Source of the DNA: Owenia fusiformis
Lineage: Eukaryota > Annelida > Polychaeta > Sabellida > Oweniidae
Assembly: GCA_903813345.2 (NCBI GenBank)
Contig: CAIIXF020000002.1
Span: 14,628,757 to 14,692,756, forward strand
Length of the DNA: 64,000 nt
Reading direction: 5' to 3'
Positions 52,301-61,300 of this stretch are shown one piece after another. A program made the translations under genes and the position numbers. The notes under the pieces were generated by a model. The model was not told where the DNA came from. It searched no databases and saw nothing but the letters and a program-made list of their open reading frames with translations. Every line of letters starts with the position of its first letter. The stretch's first letter is position 1.

Positions 52301-55300
52301 CCGAATGAGCGGGTTGTAACAATATTGAACGGTTATTTACAGATAAGGCCTACCAGAATATTTTAGCCGAATAGGACTATACTAAGATTTAACGGAATCG
52401 ATCGACATAGTGAACCTACTGCAGCTGACGATGAGTCTATAAAAGTAGTCTGAAATGAACTTATGGTATACATGTAGACCGATGAAAGGATTGATAAATA
52501 CCTTGAATGATTTTAGGATAGTTGTGTCTTCTAATAGAGTGTATTTACAGACACCATGGAAGTTGTACTCCAAGCCATCAAATGTGATATAGTGGACGTC
52601 ACCCCATCCCCTACACTGTTGTTGTTCTTCCGAGGCTTGTCTTTTTCCTCTCTCTAGAAAAATAATTTGATTCTGGATTAGACAAGAGCAGCGTCAGCAT
52701 AAACCCACCGCGCTTTCAAATTCGTAAAGCGTTCATGTAGCCAAGTGAAGTACTGTAATTTTATGTATCTTATACTTCTCCTGATCATATCATAAAGAGC
52801 AAAATAATTATTAGCAGTGAAGGCGAGAGGGTGAATACTCAAGTAAAACGTTAAATGTAATCGTTGGACGATTTGTTTTTTGTTGATGAGGAGATATATG
52901 GACTGTGAAATGTAGCAATCAAAGGTACAGGGTGATTATAAAGTGATATGAAAACTCCTCTCACTAATGTAAGCATTTATCAACCTACACTCCCCTCCAT
53001 AAGTTTGGCAACCTTTTTTCCCCCATTGAACTACATGTTAAAGCCTCTTTACCTTTGAATTTTTATTTACTTAACCTGTGATGAAAATACTTATACTATT
53101 GATTGAAACGTAATTTAACTTTAATTCCAATACCTCAAAATTTTCTCAATTTTTTTCCTCAATTACAATAGGTCGAAAATTGATGATAAATGTGATGAAT
53201 TTTTGAAAATCGTCATTCCCATGTTAACCAATGGGAAATGGTAGGTTTGCCGCAAGTCATATGACAGAATATCCATCCATCCGAGTCCTTGCAAAAAATA
53301 CAAGTTAGGCAGGCAATTGAATTTGCTAACTTTATTTAACAAAAAATTGATATGTTTCTTCAGGTTCAACAAAGTTATAGGGCTTTAAAGTCAAAATTGT
53401 TTTTCAAAAAACCTCTCCCATTGAAATAACACAGGAGGCGAAAAATTATTTTCAAAAATGACTTTGAAGCGCTGTAACTTTAATATTCATCAAATAAACT
53501 AAACACTTAGTGTTCAAAAAAGTTAGACAATTCAATTTTCTATATAAAAATATTTTTTGCTGAATCTTTTACTGAAAAGATATCCTGATTTCTGATTTGC
53601 CCCGAACCCTCCATTTCCCATTGGATTACATGGGAATGACGATTTTCAAAAATTCATCAAATTTATCATCAATTTCCGACCAATTGTAATTGAGGAAAAA
53701 ATTTAGAGGTATTGGAAATAAAGTCAAGTTACGTTTCCATCAGTATTATAAGTTATTTCATCGACGGTTAAGTAAATAAAAATTCAAACGTAAAGAGGCT
53801 TTAACACATAGTTCAATGGGGAAAAAAGGTTGCCAAACTTATGGAGGGGAGTGTAGCTCATTTTCTTAACAGAATGTTGATCTAAGAATTATACATTCAC
53901 GAAATAAAGGACTGGTATCGATATGGCGAACTGAATTAAACAGATGTTTCTCTTAAACCAAACATCAAAAAATTCTGAAATTTTTACACAACATCAATCT
54001 AATGATCATCTTTTGAATTGTAACAGTTAAATTTGAAAAAAATACTTTTCTCTATATTGTTTCAGAAAACACACTAGATTCTTTTGTTCATATGTTCGGA
54101 ATGAAACGAAACATCTATCCGAGCCGCATTGGAACAAAATGAAATATACACAACGTGTTAAGGTCTCTCAATATTGTAATTGTACAAAGGAAAGTTTGGT
54201 TGATTTAATTGTTATAATTATCTCTCGTTCACGAGTATACTTGTTTTGTGCTCTTATCCCAAAGATTAATGAGTATATAAGGTCCCATAATCATGATTTG
54301 CGCTTTCATTGCGTAACATTTGTTATCATTCTTAGAATTCAAAATGCCCAAATGCCCCGGGAATATTATATTTCGATCAGTGTTATGACATGTTATTAAT
54401 TATTTACAATTTACATGCTTGAGCGTCACCAGGGGACTGTTCATCCTTGTTATGAGGAATATGGCATATTTATGGTTGCACGGTATTTGTCATATGCCGT
54501 AGTCACCTTTGGTTTATGCCATATTCCGCAGTTGAGTATGGCATATTCTGCAGTGAATATGTGATACACTTACCGTAACTCCCCTCCATAAGTTTTGCAA
54601 CGTTAGCTCCCCCATTGAACTACGTGTTAACGCCTCTTTACTTTTGAATTTTTATTTACTTAACCTGCGATGAAAATACTTAAAATAATTGACTATATTT
54701 CCAACACCTCTAAATTTTCTCAATTTTTTCCCCAATTACAATAGGTCAAAAATTGATGATAAATTTGATGAATTTCTGAAAATCGACATTCCCATGTTAA
54801 CCAATGGAAAATAGTAGGTTTGCCGCAAGTCATATGACAGAATATCCATCACTCCGAGTCCTTGCAAAAAATAGAAGTTAGGTAGGCAATTAAATTTGTT
54901 AACATTATCTAATAAAAAATTGATACCTTTCTTCAGGATCAGTAAAGTTATAGGTCTTTAAAGTCAAAATTGTTTTTCAAAATACCTCTCCTATTGAAAT
55001 AACACAGGAGGCAAAAATGATTTTCAAAAATGACTTTAATTGAAGCACTGTAACTTTAGCATTTATCAAGTAAGCTCAACACTTAGTGTACAAAAAAGTT
55101 AGACAATTTAATTTTGAATCTATATAACTATAGGATCTTATTAACATGTAGATTGTCATTTCACATTAAAATTGACATCCCTTTAGAGTAAATGAACAAT
55201 TGGACCCACATGCCTTACTCTTTATACTATTTTTTTGATACTAAGAATCATCCCTGAAAATTTGAAATTGATCTAACAAACGGTTCACCTGGAAATGCAT

Positions 55301-58300
55301 AGACAAGACTTCAAAGACAAGATTTTAGGACGGAAAATCCAAAATGGCTGCCTTGACATTTACCCAGAACGCAAAAAAACTAATCAAATCTAGATTTTCA
55401 TACTAAGAATCATCCCTGAAAATTTGAACGCGTAGACAAGACTTTACAGACAAGATTTTAGGACGAAAAAAACAAAATGGCCGACAATAAAAAGTGATTA
55501 TGAGTTTTTGCTGATTTCCTTTTACATAATTATCACATATGACCACTGTTAACAATAACATGGGCTTTTACAACAAAGTACACCTGAAATTATTTATAAA
55601 GCTACTAAATAGTTAAAGTATGAAAACTCAAAAACACCATTCAATATGATACAAAGTATTATCGCGCGCTAGTTTTTCTTAAGACATTCAAATTGGCTGA
55701 CATAACTGAGCTAACAGGTCCAAAACCTAATCAGATGTAGAATGAAGTGAGCTGAACAAGATGTTAAAGTTTTAAAAGCAACTGTGAAGCCGTTTTTCTT
55801 AAAGTTTGCAGACAAGGATTTTAGCATTTGACCTAAAAATGGCCGACAGGAAGTAGCTATCGAGTTAATTTTTTTTCATCCACATCTGTATTCACTCACA
55901 AGTTATTCCTGAAAATTTGAAGGTGATACCTGTAGTGGTTTTGGAGAAAACTGCCGGACGTACGGACGGACAGATAGGCGGACAACCGGACGGACGGACG
56001 GACGGACGCGCCTAGGACGACAATATGGACATAAAAAGTTGTTTTGTGGAGGATTTCAGACATTTACACATCGCTCAAAGAAAACAGGAAAGTTAATCAC
56101 TTATACACACCTCATTGGCTTGTGCAGTGATATAAAGTTTATGATTATGGTGTAATCTTATAGTCAATAAAATGTTTTAACGTGTATTGATGTTTTTAGA
56201 TGAAAAACACAAGCGAAATGCATGAAAAAGCTGCCCAGATTCACTCTACAAACAACTCGCGGTCCTTTCTTAAAGAAATATAGGTGTACACTCCAAAATT
56301 GAGAAGGGTACATATTCCTACTCTACTCCAAAATACCAGGACCAGAATTCACCTAAAAGGTGACATATTGTCAAGTAAAACTCTCAAAATGTCTATAATG
56401 CAGACGGAGGAGCGCCAATGTCATAGACCTGCATACTGTTGAAAATGTCCAAATCTGAAACGAGGGACAAACCAATGACCATGGCAGATGGTGTAAAGTA
56501 ACTGGAAGGGCGAGCGAGTAAGTCTTTTACTCGTAGATATGTAAAATAAATAGTAAATTAATACAAACCAGGGTTCTTCGCACACTTCCCGCCTGTGCAT
56601 TTCCTAGTGACATGCATCAACGTTACACCAATACAGTCTTTTCCACGTTTTTGAGCAGGATTCTTTTTCCTGTATTTCATACAGTACTTGATACATTGCT
56701 CATTACATGAGGTACACATCCCATCCTCACTCCACGCACCCCAAGTGCAATCCACTCTATCTGAAAATCAAATTCATAGCTCATTGGTTTTCATAGAGAT
56801 AACACATTAAGGTGACATTAAAGTTAATCAAAAGTACAAAAACATGGCAGCCATATTTTTTGATGAAGTCAGAAGATTTTGTGTAATGTTTTCCTTGTAT
56901 GTGAATGCATTTCCTGACTAAAGAGACACATAAAAGAAAACATCACTATGAATTGGAGGCACATAGATCCCCAAAGCTAGCATGAAGAGTGTGAAGTGAG
57001 ACTATTTTTGAAAGTTTCAAGGAGTAGCCTTGCAACAGTCACACATTTGAAAGATTTGGTGTAGTCACAAAACTTGTATAAGGGTTAATCAGAAAGTCTA
57101 GAAGTAGTTCCGCCAAACAAAATGGTGGACATGAAATATTTAGAATTTACAATGGTTTGAGCTTTATATTGTACTCTAACAATGCAAGAAATGCACATTT
57201 TCATGCTCCTTCTTAGTTTCTGGGAAAGGAAAGATGATTTGTGGAAAATTTGGATTCTTGCAAATGTGTGACTGTTGCAAGGCTACTCCTTGAAACTTTC
57301 AAAAATTAACCTCACTTCACACTTATTTATTTTTAATGTACATGTAGCTAAGTAGATACCCGTAACAGTGCATTTTCCATGGCACCTAACATAGCCTGTT
57401 CTACAAAAACAACCTTCTCGTCTCGCATGCTCTTCACAAAAGCGCGGTTCACTCTCCAAACAATGCTCTTCACAACCAGGACCATCGTAGAGATATTGCT
57501 CATTTTTTCCACATTGAATGGCTATAAGAATGGAATGGTATCGAATGAGATATTTATGACTATGCTAAAGAAATTTGTTATGCCATCGGTTTATAAAGAT
57601 TTCCCCATTTTCGCCAATTTAAGTGTCTGCTGAGACAATTCCGCAACAATGATTCATCCTTGGTCAAAGGGCATTTCAATAGTTTCTATACCAATTTTGG
57701 GACCGTGTTAAACAAAATCATATTTTGTTTGTCTAACCAATATGGTGTGGAGTGAGAGTATAATTAATACATTAGACTGCTTTTCATGGACCAATCTTGT
57801 TGATAAGGCTCTCGGATAATAAGGAATTGTATGCTTGAGTCCACGAGTAATCCACTTATTGTAAAATTCTTATAATCGAAATTAGTCGATTGGTTGTACT
57901 TTCAAGATCGGCCTTTACTGCTATGGCAGCTATAGAAACCATTGATATACCCTTGGGCCAAGGATGAATAGCTAGTTTGTGTTAAATGAGAAAGAAATCT
58001 GGGATGTATTACTTTGAGGCCAAGGAATACGTTAAAATGTTTAAAAAGTTCCCTTGTGTACTGAGTTTGTAATGCGTGGTGAATACATGTATAATATTAT
58101 TTTACTATATAGATTTTTTACATGAATAAGAAGTACTATATAGATTATTTACATTGTATAAGAATCATATGACTGATATATACCTGGGCCTCAGGGATGA
58201 ATATCTAGGTTTTCCGAGTACGTTTCTTGAAACTATAATACTTAGCACCACTGAATATTCTAGTTGATGAGTGAGGCTACTTGTTCTTGTACTTACCGCA

Positions 58301-61300
58301 TTTGAACTCTTCACGCCAACCTGTGATTCCCTGACTATCATCTCTGAATGAAACGACAAATGCTTCGAGAATGTCGCACTTTGCATCTGGGTTTACACTG
58401 AGGTCCATCTTACAGTCAGCTTCCCACTTCTCAAATTCACCTGTGGCCCTTCTGGAGGTAAAAAAGTCTTATTTTATTCGTATATTTTAATTTGTTGGTA
58501 TTGATTTCGTCTTCGATAGTTTTTCTCATTTTAATACAAGAAGTCTATTTTTATACTCCTTGTTAGCGCACGATGATGCAATTAATGAAATAATTGGTGA
58601 TTATTTTACAAGAGTTCACAATATTACCAAAGAGTTGTTAAACAAAATTGACGTGAAATCATTTTATGCTATTAAGTATAGTACTTAGTGATTGTTAAAA
58701 TTAGATTGTAAGTATTGTTTTGCCATGCATGTACATAAATGTTTTATTTGTTATTTGCTTTATTCGACTTACATCTCGATGTACATTACATGTTCAAGAG
58801 ACCAATAAACTTATTAATAATAATTGATTTCGTCATCCTGTAATTATTTTTTTAGAATGAATTGTAATGACCCGAGGGCGCCCCGGGGAATGACTAATTA
58901 ATGACTATAACGAGCATAGTGTAACAAGCCAGATAAAGAAATTGAAAGAAAGTGTGCTAAATTCAATGCCCCGTGTGGGAATCGAACCTAGGACCCTTGG
59001 ATCCGAAATCTGATGCTCTACCGATTAGTATTTTCAGTGGTTGATAACTAATCCAACTTTATACATGAGTTGTATGTTAACAGGAACTATACACACCTGC
59101 TTAAGAGAATGAAAATGAGCTTGAGATCAAAGGTCTGGAGAAAAATGGCATTACTAATACTGGATAAAAATAGAAGGTATACAAATATCACAATTAAAAC
59201 AAAGTGTAGTAGAATAAACTCGAGCGGCAGAAAAATCAGATACCAAAATTTTGAAAACACCAAATATCTCTTTAAACCCAAAATACAAAACAAACATGGA
59301 AAGATTTGTTTTAAATTTATCTTTAAATCAGCTAAATATTTTTCTCAAGCCATATTTGATGAGAGTTTTACAGGCTCTCTTCAGTACTTCAATTGAATTC
59401 AATTTACTGGAGAAAATCTGTATTATTAAAATAAAAAATCTTCAGAGCCTGAAATTTTGCGATTGTTGATTTATTATACAGAAATTATTCACTACTTTTA
59501 TTGAATTAAACTTACTGGAGCGAACCTGCAATAGATAACAGCATTGTCAAGGTATAGCAAATCCCATCGAACAGCCATGGCTGCCTTTTTGAAAAAGAGG
59601 GTGTACTATGCTTCGAAGTATACACAGATGTTCACCCAGATGTTCACTAGGCACCGGTCTTCACCGGTCTTCATTATGACAGGTTTTACAAGACACAGGT
59701 GTTCGATAGAGTAGACTCATGTGTTCACTGGCCACAGATCTTCACTAAAGAGGTGTTCATTATGACAGTTTTACTGTACTGAATAAACTGGCTGGGAATC
59801 GGTGTTCACTATACACAGGTGTTCAATAGAGTAGACTCATGTGTTCACTGGACACAGATGTTCACTAAAGAGGTGTTCATTATGACAGTTTTACTGTACC
59901 GAATAAAGTGGCTGGGAATCGGTGTTCACTATACACAGGTGTTCAATAGAGTAGACTCATGTGTTCACTGGCCACAGATCTTCACTAAAGAGGTGTTCAT
60001 TATGACAGTTTTACTGTACTGAAATCAATCGCTGGGAATTCACTATATACAAAATTGAAATGTGTGTATCATGCCACCCCTGCAAAATAATGGACTCGCC
60101 CACCTGGTATCTTGAAGTCACTTGCAAAATATATGAAACCGCTATTGCCCGATCAGACGGATAAATATGTCAATACCTGCCAAGCACTAATACTATAACC
60201 ATACTTCCAACTTTATGTATACCAAATTTTGGCTTAAAATAAGGGCTATCTGTAACGATTTTAAAGTGTCTCACATATTCGATCAAAACTTGCCATGCAA
60301 ACATGTTAGTCTACTTAACTGCCCCCCACCCCCTTGCTGTAACAAGGAACACAAAACACATTAAAACGTAAACATAAACCAATTAGTCACTTCACTATGA
60401 AAGTGAGGGGTGTTATGTTAGCAAATGTGTATTAGCAGAATACGCTGTGTGCATGAACTAACACAATATCAGTGGTCATTTACTGTGTCAACTTAGTAAC
60501 CCTTGCATATCGTGCTCACTCAAGTATTGAATATTTTTTTTATGATCTAAATGTTAGCGGTTTATAAAAAATGTGATATATTTTAGTAAGAAATACATTA
60601 ATAAATATATTCATTCAAACAGCACTAGAATGCGGGAAGAAAGAGCAATGGTGACAAAATGCGAGAATCTTTAAAGAAGGATCAGTCGAGAAAACTTGAC
60701 GTGATGATTGTACTTGTGAATCATTAGAAATCTAAATATCAGACTAAAGACTAGCTTACCTTTGGCGGTTACTCACAATACGCTTGAAAAATCCGTTTTG
60801 ACTGACGATGCTTCGACAAAACTCGGAAGCCTCTCTCACAATAGCTGGAGGAGGCTCTATTATTTTAGGTCCACTTCGATCTCTTATCATGCTTACACAA
60901 CTGAAAATGTATACGAACGATACTGAAAGGATTTTCCTCGGACATCTATGAAACCAGAATAATTCTCAATTTTGAAAAAGTGAGATACAATTATAAATCT
61001 TGGTTTTAAAGGGACCCAACACCATGGTCACATGATCAGTCGTGTGGAGGTAAACTCCCAGTTGAAATAAAAGCACTGTCCTCCTTTGGTTTCTGTGAAA
61101 AGTAGCTTATACCCTCATGTATTGGTCAGTTTGTGTGTCACACGACTAATCCCCACCATATGCTTCATTCAACATATTTTATGCTATTGAGCTGCATATA
61201 TAAACAGTACTTTGCAACTAAGGTCATACAGTATACTTACCCCTTGCAAATTGTAATTTATTGAATTCACAGTAAACCCATCAATTTTTAAGAAAACAAA

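Noticed and set aside
58968-59036. A working tRNA gene on the minus strand
   Set aside because: A- and B-box-like words are present, but the D, T and acceptor stems do not pair, so a decayed copy or SINE head is more likely.
59070-59396. A 108-codon Lys/Arg-rich plus-strand frame as a gene
   Set aside because: It is low-complexity AT-rich sequence inside an intron of the minus-strand gene, with a competing frame on the other strand and no domain.
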